NCBI RefSeq assembly: GCF_000382045.1
Contig: NZ_KB907451.1
Location: 186,001 to 250,000 of the forward strand
DNA from: Variovorax atrisoli 110B
GTDB taxonomy: Bacteria > Pseudomonadota > Gammaproteobacteria > Burkholderiales > Burkholderiaceae_C
Direction of reading: 5' to 3'
Length of the DNA stretch: 64,000 nucleotides
The translations under genes and the position numbers were made by a program. Under the pieces are notes generated by a model. The model did not search any database. It was not told where the DNA came from and saw only the letters and a list, made by a program, of their open reading frames with translations. Shown here one piece after another: positions 38,990 through 48,371 of this stretch (its first letter is position 1; each line of letters starts with the position of its first letter).

Positions 38990-40501
38990 ATGAACGCCCC
39001 CCTGCACCGCGAAATGCCCGCCGGCACGCTCGACGCCGAGCGCGCCCTGTCCGACGTCACCGCCCAATGGGACGGCGACATCCTCAAGCAAATCACCGAC
39101 TACATCGGCATCCCCGCGAAGTCGCCCGGCTTCGACAAGGACTGGTCGGCCAACGGCTATCTCGAGACGGTGCTGCGCAACGCCGCCGCGTGGGTCGAGG
39201 CGCAGAAGGTCGAGGGCCTGAAGCTCGAGATCGTGCGCCTGGAGGGCCGCACCCCGGTGCTGTTCTTCGAAGTGCCGGCCACCGGCACCGACATGGGCGA
39301 GACCGTGCTGATGTACGGCCATCTCGACAAGCAGCCCGAGTTCACCGGCTGGCGCAACGACCTCGGCCCCTGGACGCCCAAGTACGAGAACGGCCTGCTC
39401 TACGGCCGCGGCGGTGCCGACGACGGCTACGCGGTGTACGCCAGCATCGCCGCGCTGCAGGCGCTCAAGAACCAGGGCGCGACGCATCCGCGCATCGTCG
39501 GCCTGATCGAGACCTGCGAGGAAAGCGGCTCCTACGACCTGCTGCCCTACGTCGACGCGCTGCGCCCGCGCCTGGGCAACGTCGAGCTCGTGATCTGCCT
39601 CGACTCCGGCGCCGGCAACTACGACCAGCTGTGGCTCACCACGTCGCTGCGCGGCATGGCCAGCGGCACGCTCAAGGTCGAGGTGCTGACCGAGGGCATC
39701 CACTCGGGTGACGCCTCGGGCCTCGTGCCCTCCAGCTTCCGCATCATGCGGCAGGTGCTCGACAGGCTCGAGGACAGCGCCACCGGCCGCCTGCTGCCCG
39801 CGAGCTTCCACTGCGAAGTGCCCGCCGACCGCCTCGCGCAGGCCAAGGCCACCGCCGCCATCCTCGGTGAGGAGGTCTACAAGCGCTTCCCGTGGGCGCA
39901 CTACGACTGCGGCGGCTCGACCGTGTTCGCGCTGCCCACCACCACCGACCCGGTCGAGGCGCTGCTCAACCGCACCTGGAAGCCCACGCTGTCGGTGACC
40001 GGTGCCGAAGGCTTCCCGGCGCTGAAGGACGCGGGCAACGTGCTGCGTCCCTACACCGCCTTCAAGCTGTCGCTGCGCCTGCCCCCGCTGGTGGACGCGG
40101 CCGAGGCCGTGCAGAACCTCAAGACGCTGCTGGAGGACAACGCGCCCTACCAGGCCCGCGTCACCTTCGAGAGCAACGGCGGCGCCACCGGCTGGAACGC
40201 ACCCACCATCACGCCGTGGTTCGAGGACGCGCTCAACAAGGCCTCGAAGGCGCACTTCGGCGCTTCCTGCGGCTACATCGGCCAGGGCGGCACCATCCCG
40301 CTGATGAACATGCTCAGTGCCGGCTTCCCGAAGGCGCAGATGATGGTCTGCGGCGTGCTCGGCCCGAAGAGCAATGCGCACGGCCCCAACGAGTTCCTGC
40401 ACGTGCCCTATGCCAAGAAGCTCACTGCTGCCGTGGCCGAAGTGATCGCCGCATTGCCGGCCGCGCACCGCGCAGCAGCATCGGAGCCGGTGGCCGCTTG
40501 A
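38990..40501 (+). CDS. M20-family dipeptidase-like metallopeptidase
   Basis: A 503-residue cytoplasmic peptidase of the CNDP-like M20 group. Metal and catalytic blocks are intact: YGHLDKQPE, GRGGADDGY, CEESGSYD, LDSGAGNYD and the late AHGPNEF. Substrates are likely dipeptides or N-acyl amino acids, not resolvable here. Unlike the M20 protein at 13558-14805, all five metal-ligand positions are normal. The stop overlaps the downstream hydrolase start (TTGA). Confidence 0.92.
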   Translation: MNAPLHREMPAGTLDAERALSDVTAQWDGDILKQITDYIGIPAKSPGFDKDWSANGYLETVLRNAAAWVEAQKVEGLKLEIVRLEGRTPVLFFEVPATGTDMGETVLMYGHLDKQPEFTGWRNDLGPWTPKYENGLLYGRGGADDGYAVYASIAALQALKNQGATHPRIVGLIETCEESGSYDLLPYVDALRPRLGNVELVICLDSGAGNYDQLWLTTSLRGMASGTLKVEVLTEGIHSGDASGLVPSSFRIMRQVLDRLEDSATGRLLPASFHCEVPADRLAQAKATAAILGEEVYKRFPWAHYDCGGSTVFALPTTTDPVEALLNRTWKPTLSVTGAEGFPALKDAGNVLRPYTAFKLSLRLPPLVDAAEAVQNLKTLLEDNAPYQARVTFESNGGATGWNAPTITPWFEDALNKASKAHFGASCGYIGQGGTIPLMNMLSAGFPKAQMMVCGVLGPKSNAHGPNEFLHVPYAKKLTAAVAEVIAALPAAHRAAASEPVAA

Positions 40502-41355
40502 GCGAGGCGCTGCCTCTGCCCCAGCGCGTTTCGCTGTCCACGCCCGGCGGCGAGACGCTCGCATTGCGCCGGCTGCCCGCGCCCGGCCCGGCGCGCGCCG
40601 TGGTCGTCGTGGTCCACGGGCTCGGCGAGCATGCGGGCCGCTACCACGGCCTGGCCGAGTACCTGCACGAATGGGGCTTCGCGGTGTGGGCGCACGACCA
40701 CTACGGGCACGGCGAATCCAGCGGCCCGCGCGGCGGCCTGCCGAGCGAGCTGCGGCTGGTGGATGACCTCGCGCTGGTCATCGACGACGCGCGCCGCGAG
40801 AACCCCGGCCTGCCGCTGGTGCTGCTGGGCCACAGCCTCGGCGGCCTGGTGGCGGCGAGCCTGGTCGCGCGCGGCGTGCGGCAGGTCGATGCGCTGGTGC
40901 TCTCCTCGCCGGGGCTCGACCCGGGGCTGAGCGGCTTCCAGAAGATGCTGCTCGCGGTGCTGCCGCGCATCGCGCCCGGGCTGCGCGTGGGCAACGGCCT
41001 GGACGACAACTTCCTCTCGCACGATCCGGCCGTGGTGCAGGCCTATCGCGACGACCCGCTCACGCACGACCGCATCGGCGGGCGCCTCGCGCGCTTCCTC
41101 GCGTACGAGGGGCAGACCGTGCTGCAGCAGGCCCCGGACTGGCCCGTGCCGACGCTGCTGCTCTACGCGGGCGACGACCGCCTCGTGCGCCCCGCGGCCA
41201 GCCGCGCCTTCGCCTCGGCGGCGACGCCCGGCGGCAAGGTCGAGGCGCACTGCTTCGACAGCCTGTACCACGAGATCTTCAACGAGCTCGAAGCCGAGCC
41301 GGTCTTCGAGGCCCTGCAGCGCTGGCTCAACCGGCGCTTTCCGCCGCGGATCTGA
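40498..41355 (+). CDS. Alpha/beta hydrolase, monoacylglycerol-lipase type
   Basis: A 285-residue hydrolase with oxyanion region HGLGEHAGRY, nucleophile elbow GHSLGG, acid Asp in YAGDDRLVRP and His in YHEIFNE. These resemble monoglyceride lipase/lysophospholipase proteins. The only start compatible with the conserved N-terminus is TTG at 40498, coupled to the upstream stop as TTGA; no ATG occurs before the catalytic core. The last 29 bases overlap the convergent MFS gene. Confidence 0.88.
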   Translation: MSEALPLPQRVSLSTPGGETLALRRLPAPGPARAVVVVVHGLGEHAGRYHGLAEYLHEWGFAVWAHDHYGHGESSGPRGGLPSELRLVDDLALVIDDARRENPGLPLVLLGHSLGGLVAASLVARGVRQVDALVLSSPGLDPGLSGFQKMLLAVLPRIAPGLRVGNGLDDNFLSHDPAVVQAYRDDPLTHDRIGGRLARFLAYEGQTVLQQAPDWPVPTLLLYAGDDRLVRPAASRAFASAATPGGKVEAHCFDSLYHEIFNELEAEPVFEALQRWLNRRFPPRI

Positions 41356-42511
41356 CGGCGCGCTTGCGGCGCGCCAGCCAGAGCAGCGCCGCACCGGTCA
41401 GCACCACCGGCACCAGCGAGCCGACGTTCAGCAGTTGCCAGCCCTGCGTGGTCACCAGCACGCCCGAGGCGAACGAGGTCAGCGCCAGCGTGGCGAACAC
41501 GCAGAAGTTGAGCGCGCCCTGGGCGCGGTCGCGCTCCTCGGGCGCGTAGGCGGTGAGCGAGAGCGTGGTGCTGCCGGTGAACAGGAAATTCCAGCCCACG
41601 CCCAGCAGGAACAGCGCCACGATGAAGTGATGCAGTTCCACGCCCGAGAGCGCGACGGCGATGCAGCCGAGGTTCAGCAGCAGCCCCACGCCCATCACCG
41701 GCAGTGCGCCGAAGCGGCGGATCAGGTGGCCGGTGAAGAAGCCCGGCGCGAACATGCCGATCACGTGCCATTCGAGCACCAGCGCGGCGTCGGAGAAGGG
41801 CAGGCTGCAGATCTGCATCGCGATCGGCGTCGCGGCCATCAGCAGGTTCATGACGCCATAGCCCAGCGCGCCGGCTGCGGCCGCCACGATGAACACGGGC
41901 TGCCGCGCGATCTCCGACAGCGAGCGTCCGCCGCCCGACTCCTTGCGCGCGGGCGCTGGCGGGAATTCGATGAAGTGCATCACCACCATCGACAGCAGCG
42001 CCACCGCGGCGAGCGCGATGTAGGCGCCCGCGAAAGGCACGGCGAAGGCCTCGCGCGTGGCCTTGGCGAGGTTGGGCCCGGCCACGGCGCCGATCAGCCC
42101 GCCGGCCATCACCATCGACACCGCCTTCTCGCGCCATTCCGGCGCCGCCAGTTCGGCCGCGGCGAAGCGGTAGAGCCCCGCGTTGGCGTTGTAGTAGCCC
42201 GCGATGACGGTGGCGAAGCACAGCAGCCAGAAGTTCCTGGTGACGGCCGCGAAGCAGCACAGCAGCGCCGACACCAGCGCCACAGCCAGACCGGTCTGGA
42301 ACGAGCCGCGCCGGCCGAAGCGCTGCTGCGTGCGCGCCACCAGCCCGGTGGAGAGCGCGCCGCCGATCACGTAGCTCATCACCGGCAGCGTGGCCATCCA
42401 GCCGCGCGGAGCGATGGCCAGGCCCACCAGGCCGTTGATGGCGATGAAGGTGACGTTGTTCGTCAGCAGCAGGCCCTGGCAGATGGCGAGCAGCCAGAGG
42501 TTGCGGTTCAT
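41327..42511 (-). CDS. MFS transporter
   Basis: A 394-residue inner-membrane protein with twelve helices. The RFGRRGSFQTG loop between helices 2 and 3 fits the MFS A-motif position, and ERDRAQGALNF lies in the second half. The substrate is unknown. The ATG overlaps the upstream DUF4132 stop by 4 bases, so the two are translated together. The 3' end overlaps the convergent hydrolase gene. Confidence 0.9.
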   Translation of the reverse strand: MNRNLWLLAICQGLLLTNNVTFIAINGLVGLAIAPRGWMATLPVMSYVIGGALSTGLVARTQQRFGRRGSFQTGLAVALVSALLCCFAAVTRNFWLLCFATVIAGYYNANAGLYRFAAAELAAPEWREKAVSMVMAGGLIGAVAGPNLAKATREAFAVPFAGAYIALAAVALLSMVVMHFIEFPPAPARKESGGGRSLSEIARQPVFIVAAAAGALGYGVMNLLMAATPIAMQICSLPFSDAALVLEWHVIGMFAPGFFTGHLIRRFGALPVMGVGLLLNLGCIAVALSGVELHHFIVALFLLGVGWNFLFTGSTTLSLTAYAPEERDRAQGALNFCVFATLALTSFASGVLVTTQGWQLLNVGSLVPVVLTGAALLWLARRKRAVRSAAESAG

Positions 42512-45441
42512 GGTGCGGTCTCTCGTATCGCGCGCTGCAGGTCGCGCTCGATCTCGCTGAAGGCGATGGCGGGCAGGTCGCCCAGCGTGCGCTCGGTGCC
42601 GGTGAGCGCCACGCCGAGCACGGTCTGGAGCGCCTTGCCGTCGGGGCTGTCCTGCACGAACCAGCCTTCCTCCAGCTGCAGGCGGACCTGGCCCTCGCCG
42701 GGCACGCCCTTGTTGAAGGCGTTGACCATGCCGCCGTCGCCGATCTCGCGCACCCAGCCGCGCGTCTCCAGGCCCATGAGCGCGGCGTTCGACACCGCGC
42801 GGCCGGCCCATTGCGGCAGCTCGCGGCCGGCGCGCAGCGCATCGTCGAGCACGAAGGACTGGCGCGAGAGCTGCTCGAAGGGCTGCAGCAGCTCGTAGTC
42901 GGCCAGCACCTGGCCCCATGCGGCCGCGAGCGAGGCATCGAGCGCTGCGAAGTCCAGCGGATGCGGCAGGCCGATGCGCGCGTTCTCCGCCAGCTTCACC
43001 GGGTCGTCGTTCAGGTCGGCCAGCTCGCCTTCCGCCGTGACGCGGAACGTGCCCTGCAGCCTGTCGGCGGCATCGAACAGGCCCCAGACCAGCGGCCGGC
43101 TGAACACGCGCAGCACCGGATGGTTGGCGAAGAAGGGCATGAATTCGTCGGGGCTCCAGCGGCGCTGCGCGCACATCGCGGCTTCGAGCCGCCTGATCTG
43201 CGTGGTGGCGACGGTCTTCGCGAGCTTGCGCAGTTCCTTGAGCTGGGTCGTTGCGGCGGCCGCCTTGCCGGGGTCGTCGTTCGCGCCGGCCTTGGGCAGC
43301 GTCTTGAGCACCTTGCCCTTCGCATCGTGGACGACGGGCTGGAAGCTGTCGTCCATGCGCACCTCGAAGCTGCGCGAGCCGAAGTCCAGGGTGAGGCGCG
43401 CGCGGACATCGAGGCCGAGCTCGGGCACGGTGCGGTCGGCCAGCTGGTCGAGGCTCAGGCCGCGCTGTTCGGCCACTTCGCCGAGCATGCGGTCGGCGCG
43501 GGTGCGCAGGTCGTCGTAGCGGGTCTGGCGCGAGAGTTCGGCCAGGTGCATCAGCGCGGCGTCGCTGCCGATCTCGCCGAGCATGGCCATGGCGTCGTAG
43601 GCGCGCACGCGGTCCAGCGCGGCGCGCCACTGGCGCAGCAGGCCGTAGAGCTGGCGCGCGGTCTCGCCGTCGCCCAGGCGGCCCTGCAGCGCGAACATCC
43701 AGCGTTCCTTGCTCGGGCGGCCGTTGCCGATCCACCAGGCCAGCAGCGCGCGGCCGAAGCGTGCCAGCGAGTCGGGCGTGATCGCCTCCAGCAGCCCGGC
43801 GAGCCCCGGATAGGGCGCGTCGGCCTTGCCGAGCATCATCGCCATCAGCACGTCGGGCACCACGGCCTGCGGCAGCGCGAGGCCGTCCTTGGCGAGGATC
43901 AGCCGGGGCAGCGTCGGCAGCGGCAGCGTCTTCGGCACCGCGGGCAGGCTGTCGGGCAGCACGTCCTCGGGCGCGATGGACAGCAGCTGCGCCACTGCGT
44001 CGGCGGCTTCGGCGCCGTAGGCCTGCGCCTGCGCACGCACCGCATCGGCATGGCCGTTGTCGTGCAGCCAGCGCAACGCGGCCTGTGCCGATTCATGCGC
44101 GGCGCCGGGCTCGCCCAGCGCGATGGGGACGAGCCCGCGCGCTGCGGTGTCGGGGTAGCGCTCCAGCCATGCGGCCGCCTCGCGCCGCACCCAGCGGTTG
44201 GTGTGGAAGCCCCTGGCGATCCAGCCGGCGAGCGGGTCCCACTCGATGACCGACGCCAGCTCGAACATCGCGCGCGAGCCCTGCTTGAGAAAGCGCGGCA
44301 GCCCCGGCAGCGCGTCCGCGCCGAGGGCGTGGAGGATGGGCCGCACGCGCGCCACGTCGCCCATGAAGTGATCGACGGCCGGCCCGTGCGTGAACGCCGC
44401 CACGGCCAGCGGCGCGGGCAGCTGCCAGATGTATTCGGCCACGCCCCAGCGCGTGCCCGGGAGCGGGCCGAAATCCTCGGGTCCGGCGATCTCGCGGCGC
44501 CCGGCGGCCACGTCGTCGACGAGCTCGGGGCGCAGGCCCAGCATCCACAGCGCCTTGTGCACGCTGCCGCCTTCGCGGATGGCGTCGGGCGCATCGGGCT
44601 GGTGGCGCGGGAACTCGGTCATCCACTGGTTCGAGCGGTCGCGCGAGACGCGCACCTCGCGCGCCAGCCAGTCGGACAGGTCGCCCGTGGCCTGCAGGTA
44701 CTGCGGCGGCTGCAGGTCGGCCCAATGCAGCCGCGCTGTCGGTGGCAGCGGCTGCAGCGCCAGCACCGGAATGACGGGCAGCGCCTGCCGGTTCTTCCAT
44801 GGGGGGCGGCGCAGCAGCGCGGGCCAGTCGTCGGCGGATGCGTCGGCCACGCCGGGAGAGCCGTCTTCCTGCAGGCGCGCGAGCGTCTTGCGCTGCGCCT
44901 CGTCGCAGGAGGCCTCGAGCGGCTTCTGCCATTCGGGGTTCGCCGCGAGCAGCTCCAGGATCAGCGCGGCCCCGGCCTGGTGCCGAGCCGGGTTCGCCGA
45001 CAGCAGTTCGCGCAGCACGAAGAGCGGCCAGCGCGCCGCCTGCTTCACCAGTGCGTTCTTGCAGTCGATCTGCTTGACCTGCGCGACGAAGAAGCGCACC
45101 ACCTCCGCGTCATGGATGGCCAGCAGGTCGGTGACGGCTTCCTTCTGCGGCGAGGGCTCGAAGAGGAGCTCGGCTGCCGCAGCGCCATGCATCTCGAGCA
45201 TGCGCAGCCGCGCGGCGCGCGGGGGATAAAAGCTGGAGCGGTGGCGGCGGAAGAAGTCGAGGCTGTCGGCCAGGCTGCGTTCGTCGGAGAGCGAGCCGCC
45301 GCACTGGCCGCAGGGCCGGTCGTTGAACCGCGCGAGCGCGTCGCGCATGCTCTTGGACCACCGCACCTTGCCGTCGGGCCGCGCGTCGAGGCCGCCCTCT
45401 TTCTTCTCGTCTTCTCCCTTCGACTTGCGACTGCCCGCCAT
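42508..45441 (-). CDS. DUF4132 (MolR/YehI-like) large protein
   Basis: A 977-residue cytoplasmic protein. A short basic N-terminus with a CGQCGG pair is followed by long helical, HEAT-like sequence. The C-terminal DUF4132 domain contains RRWSPDEFMPFFANHPVLR, RPLVWGLFD and ARIGLPHPLDF. E. coli relatives have no firm function. The ATG at 45441 is chosen because the 18 residues upstream run into the terminator at 45494-45517. It forms a two-gene unit with the MFS transporter. Confidence 0.85.
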   Translation of the reverse strand: MAGSRKSKGEDEKKEGGLDARPDGKVRWSKSMRDALARFNDRPCGQCGGSLSDERSLADSLDFFRRHRSSFYPPRAARLRMLEMHGAAAAELLFEPSPQKEAVTDLLAIHDAEVVRFFVAQVKQIDCKNALVKQAARWPLFVLRELLSANPARHQAGAALILELLAANPEWQKPLEASCDEAQRKTLARLQEDGSPGVADASADDWPALLRRPPWKNRQALPVIPVLALQPLPPTARLHWADLQPPQYLQATGDLSDWLAREVRVSRDRSNQWMTEFPRHQPDAPDAIREGGSVHKALWMLGLRPELVDDVAAGRREIAGPEDFGPLPGTRWGVAEYIWQLPAPLAVAAFTHGPAVDHFMGDVARVRPILHALGADALPGLPRFLKQGSRAMFELASVIEWDPLAGWIARGFHTNRWVRREAAAWLERYPDTAARGLVPIALGEPGAAHESAQAALRWLHDNGHADAVRAQAQAYGAEAADAVAQLLSIAPEDVLPDSLPAVPKTLPLPTLPRLILAKDGLALPQAVVPDVLMAMMLGKADAPYPGLAGLLEAITPDSLARFGRALLAWWIGNGRPSKERWMFALQGRLGDGETARQLYGLLRQWRAALDRVRAYDAMAMLGEIGSDAALMHLAELSRQTRYDDLRTRADRMLGEVAEQRGLSLDQLADRTVPELGLDVRARLTLDFGSRSFEVRMDDSFQPVVHDAKGKVLKTLPKAGANDDPGKAAAATTQLKELRKLAKTVATTQIRRLEAAMCAQRRWSPDEFMPFFANHPVLRVFSRPLVWGLFDAADRLQGTFRVTAEGELADLNDDPVKLAENARIGLPHPLDFAALDASLAAAWGQVLADYELLQPFEQLSRQSFVLDDALRAGRELPQWAGRAVSNAALMGLETRGWVREIGDGGMVNAFNKGVPGEGQVRLQLEEGWFVQDSPDGKALQTVLGVALTGTERTLGDLPAIAFSEIERDLQRAIRETAP

Positions 45442-45493
45442 GCCATTGCTCTCCGTTGATGCCGCAGGGATTGTCGGCCAACACGCGCGGGCC

Positions 45494-45517
45494 AAAAAAA
45501 AGCGCCCTCGCGGGCGC
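45494..45517 (-). terminator. Rho-independent terminator after the YidB-like gene
   Basis: On the minus strand, stem GCGCCC / GGGCGC with a 4-base loop is followed by eight T (A-run 45494-45501 on the plus strand). It ends the leftward YidB-like transcript ahead of the DUF4132 gene. Confidence 0.88.
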
Positions 45518-45543
45518 TCGAACGCTGGAGAAGGCAGTCCGGT

Positions 45544-46005
45544 TCAGGACTGCTTGCCTTGCAGCAGACCGCTGAGCGAGCCCAGCAGGTCGTCATGGTT
45601 GCCCAGCCCCTGGTCGGGGACCTTGCCGTGGGGCGTGAGCTGGTCGATGAGCGCCGGCAGCATGGTGGCCAGCATTGGCAGGAGCGTCTGCGCATTGATG
45701 CCGAGCTTGGATGCGATGCTCGCGATGGTGTCGCTGCCCAGCGCGTTCTGCAGCTGGTCGCCGGTGACGGGCTGGTTTTCTCCCTTGCCGATCCAAGAGC
45801 CGATGACGTCGCCCATGCCGGCCTGCTCGAACTTCGAGACCAGGCCACCCAGGCCACCCACGCTGCCGTTGTTGGCGAGCAGGCCGCCCAGCGCGCCGGC
45901 CAGGCCGCCCAGATCACCCAGACCGCCGAGGCCTCCACCTTGCGGCTGCTGCTGTTGCGCAGCGCCTCCGAGCACCTGGCCGAGTACCGAATCGAGCAAT
46001 CCCAT
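45544..46005 (-). CDS. YidB-like DUF937 protein
   Basis: A 153-residue protein. The N-terminus MGLLDSVLGQVLGG, a Gln/Gly-rich stretch and the DUF937 core (GMGDVIGSWIGKGENQPVTGDQL, LLPMLATMLPALIDQLTP) match the YidB family, whose role is unknown. The ATG at 46005 has an AAGGAA site. The tail ends with LLGSLSGLLQGKQS. Confidence 0.9.
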   Translation of the reverse strand: MGLLDSVLGQVLGGAAQQQQPQGGGLGGLGDLGGLAGALGGLLANNGSVGGLGGLVSKFEQAGMGDVIGSWIGKGENQPVTGDQLQNALGSDTIASIASKLGINAQTLLPMLATMLPALIDQLTPHGKVPDQGLGNHDDLLGSLSGLLQGKQS

Positions 46006-46105
46006 GGCTGTTTCCTTGATGTGTGACAGAACCGCCAACATTGTTAAATGCCGCGGACCGTAAGTCGAAAGTGCCACGCCACTTTCGAACCGGCAACGTG
46101 ACAAA

Positions 46106-47467
46106 TTACTTGGTACGTGCCGTCCGTTTGGCGAGCAGCGCGGGGCTGACTCCCTGCACGCCCACCAGGCCGAGCACGGTGACGAGCGAATTCTGCGCGC
46201 CTTTCCACGCATCTGTCATGTCAATGGACTCGCTCAGCGAATGGAATCCCGAGGCCCTTCCTCCGCCGCCCACGATGATCGCCGGCACGCCCAGCGAGAT
46301 CGGCACGTTGGCGTCGGTGCTGCCGCCGCGCAGCAGCGTCCTGTTGCCGAAGGCGGCGTTCGAGCGGATCGCGGCCTCGACGATCGGCGAGTCGGGCGGC
46401 GTACGGCCTCCGGGGCGCTCGCCGATGAGCTTGGTGCTCACGCTCAGCGTGCTGACGTTCCAGCGCCTGTTCTCCTCGACCACGGCTTCGTCGATGGCCG
46501 CAAGGATCTTCTTCTCGGTCTCCAGCAGCGAGGCCATGTCGTCCGAACGGATGTCGATGGCCATGCGCGCATCGGGCGCGATGGTGTTCACCGACGTGCC
46601 GCCGCTCACGGTGCCGACGGTGAACGTCGTCTTCGGGAAACTCGGCGTGCGGATGTCGGCGATCTTCGCGATGGCGCGGCCCATGCCGTGGATCGCGCTG
46701 GGCACCTGCCCGAAGGCGCCGAAGCTGTGCCCGCCGGGCCCCTGGAAAGTGACCTCGTAGCGGTGGCTCGCGGTGCCCAGCACCAGCACCGAGCCGGGCG
46801 CCGAAGGCTCGAGCCCCACCATGCCGTCGATGTCGAGGTGGTCGCGGAAGATCGCCTTCATGCCGCGCAGGTTGCCGAGTTCTTCCTCGCCCACGTTGGC
46901 GACGAACATCAGGTCGCCCACCGTCTGGATCCTGTTGTCGTTGAGCACCTTGAGCCACGACAGCAGCACTGCGAGGCCGCGCGTGTCGTCGGCGATGCCC
47001 GGCGCATGGAGCCGGCCGTCGCGCTCCTTGACCTTCACGTCGGTGCCGGCGGGGAACACGGTGTCGAGGTGGGCCGAGATCAGCAGCTTGGGCCCGTTGC
47101 CCGTGCCCCTGCGCAGGCCGACCACATTGCCTTCGGCGTCGATCTTCGCGCTCGTCAGCCCGAGCGCCTTCATGCGGGCGAGAAAGGCTTCGGCGCGCCG
47201 GTGCTCCTTGAACGGCGGGGCTTCGATCTCTGTGAGCATCTTCAGGTCTTCGATCGAGCGGTCGTGGTCGGCCCTGACTGCGTCCAGCAGCTTCTGGATG
47301 GGGGGGGACGCCATCAGCTGGGTGAAAGCCTGGTCGATCTCGGGGCTGACCTGAGCGGGCGTCGGGGCGACGGCCTGGGGCTGGGCGAGCGCGCCTTGAG
47401 CCGCGCAAAGCAGCGTCGCGGCAAGTGTCAGAGGGGCGAGGCGCAGCAGGCCGGGCAACTTGAACAT
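46106..47467 (-). CDS. Exported M20-family metallopeptidase
   Basis: A 453-residue protein with a signal peptide (cut near ALA-QPQAV), so periplasmic or secreted. M20 catalytic blocks are complete: SAHLDTVFP, GIADDTRG, GEEELGN, GLEPS and the late GFHSLSE. A dimerisation domain lies between about residues 215 and 335. It is similar to tripeptidase T-like exported peptidases and probably degrades peptides or N-acylated compounds outside the cytoplasm. It lies about 120 bases downstream of rsmE. Confidence 0.9.
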   Translation of the reverse strand: MFKLPGLLRLAPLTLAATLLCAAQGALAQPQAVAPTPAQVSPEIDQAFTQLMASPPIQKLLDAVRADHDRSIEDLKMLTEIEAPPFKEHRRAEAFLARMKALGLTSAKIDAEGNVVGLRRGTGNGPKLLISAHLDTVFPAGTDVKVKERDGRLHAPGIADDTRGLAVLLSWLKVLNDNRIQTVGDLMFVANVGEEELGNLRGMKAIFRDHLDIDGMVGLEPSAPGSVLVLGTASHRYEVTFQGPGGHSFGAFGQVPSAIHGMGRAIAKIADIRTPSFPKTTFTVGTVSGGTSVNTIAPDARMAIDIRSDDMASLLETEKKILAAIDEAVVEENRRWNVSTLSVSTKLIGERPGGRTPPDSPIVEAAIRSNAAFGNRTLLRGGSTDANVPISLGVPAIIVGGGGRASGFHSLSESIDMTDAWKGAQNSLVTVLGLVGVQGVSPALLAKRTARTK

Positions 47468-47588
47468 GGGCGCGGGAGTCCTTCTTTTGTCTTAAAGAAG
47501 TAACGATTGTTTCTCAGGCTGTCCGGGCGCGCGTTGCGGAAAACACCCACCGGCACGCCGGCGGCGCTCCGCCTGACTGTTCGCCCGC

Positions 47589-48302
47589 CTAGAGGCCGGC
47601 CAAGGCCACCAGCGCGGCCAGCGCCGCCGTCTCGGCACGCAGCACCCTCGCGCCGAGGGTGACGGGAGCGAAGCCTCGGGCGATGGCCTGCTGCTCCTCT
47701 GCGGCGCTCAGGCCGCCTTCGGGGCCGCTCAGCACGGTCGCGCCCTGGTCGCCCGGGGCGATGGCCGCGATGCCGCGCGTGCCCTCGGCCAGGCTCAGCA
47801 CCAGGCGCACGGCCGGCTCGCGCCGGGTTTCGAGCCAGGTCGCGAAAGGCTGCACCGGATGGATCGCCGGCACGCGGTTGCGGCCGCATTGCTCGCAGGC
47901 CGCGACGGCGATGGCTTCCCAGTGCGCACGCTTCTTCTCGGCACGCTCGCCGGCCAGGCGCAGCACGCCGTGGGCCGTGGCCAGCGGCTGGATGCTCGCC
48001 ACGCCGAGTTCGGTCGCCTTCTCGACCAGCCAGTCCATGCGCTCGTTGGCCGGCATGCCGACTGCGAGATGCACCGCGCGCGGCGCTTCGCGCTCCACGG
48101 CGAGGTGCGCGCCGACCGTCACCGAGACGTCGCTGCGGCCCATGCGCTCGACCGTGGCCGCGTACTCGCCGCCCGCGCCATCGAACAGCGTAAGGGCATC
48201 GCCGGGCTGCATCCGCAGCACCTGCACATGGCGCGCGGCGCCTGCCGGCAGCGCCAGGCTGGCGCCGACGCTCAACGGCACTGAACAATGGAAACGCGGC
48301 AT
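47589..48302 (-). CDS. rsmE: 16S rRNA m3U1498 methyltransferase
   Basis: A 237-residue SPOUT-class enzyme. The N-terminal PUA-like domain (residues 1-70, RHVQVLRMQPGDALTLFDG) is followed by the knotted SAM-binding domain with VLSGPEGGLSAAEE and the C-terminal LGARVLRAETAALAAL. It methylates U1498 of 16S rRNA. Normal length, downstream of amgK with a 69-base gap. Confidence 0.93.
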   Translation of the reverse strand: MPRFHCSVPLSVGASLALPAGAARHVQVLRMQPGDALTLFDGAGGEYAATVERMGRSDVSVTVGAHLAVEREAPRAVHLAVGMPANERMDWLVEKATELGVASIQPLATAHGVLRLAGERAEKKRAHWEAIAVAACEQCGRNRVPAIHPVQPFATWLETRREPAVRLVLSLAEGTRGIAAIAPGDQGATVLSGPEGGLSAAEEQQAIARGFAPVTLGARVLRAETAALAALVALAGL

Positions 48303-48371
48303 GCTCCGGAATCGATAGCTGCGAGCGGCCGTTGCGCGGGCGCCGCAGGGTGGTGCTTTTTCAGTTCGCCT

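Noticed and set aside
42811-45459. 882-codon open frame antisense to the DUF4132 gene
   Set aside because: Shadow frame with a His/Arg/Gln-rich translation and no domain; the minus strand has conserved DUF4132 blocks.
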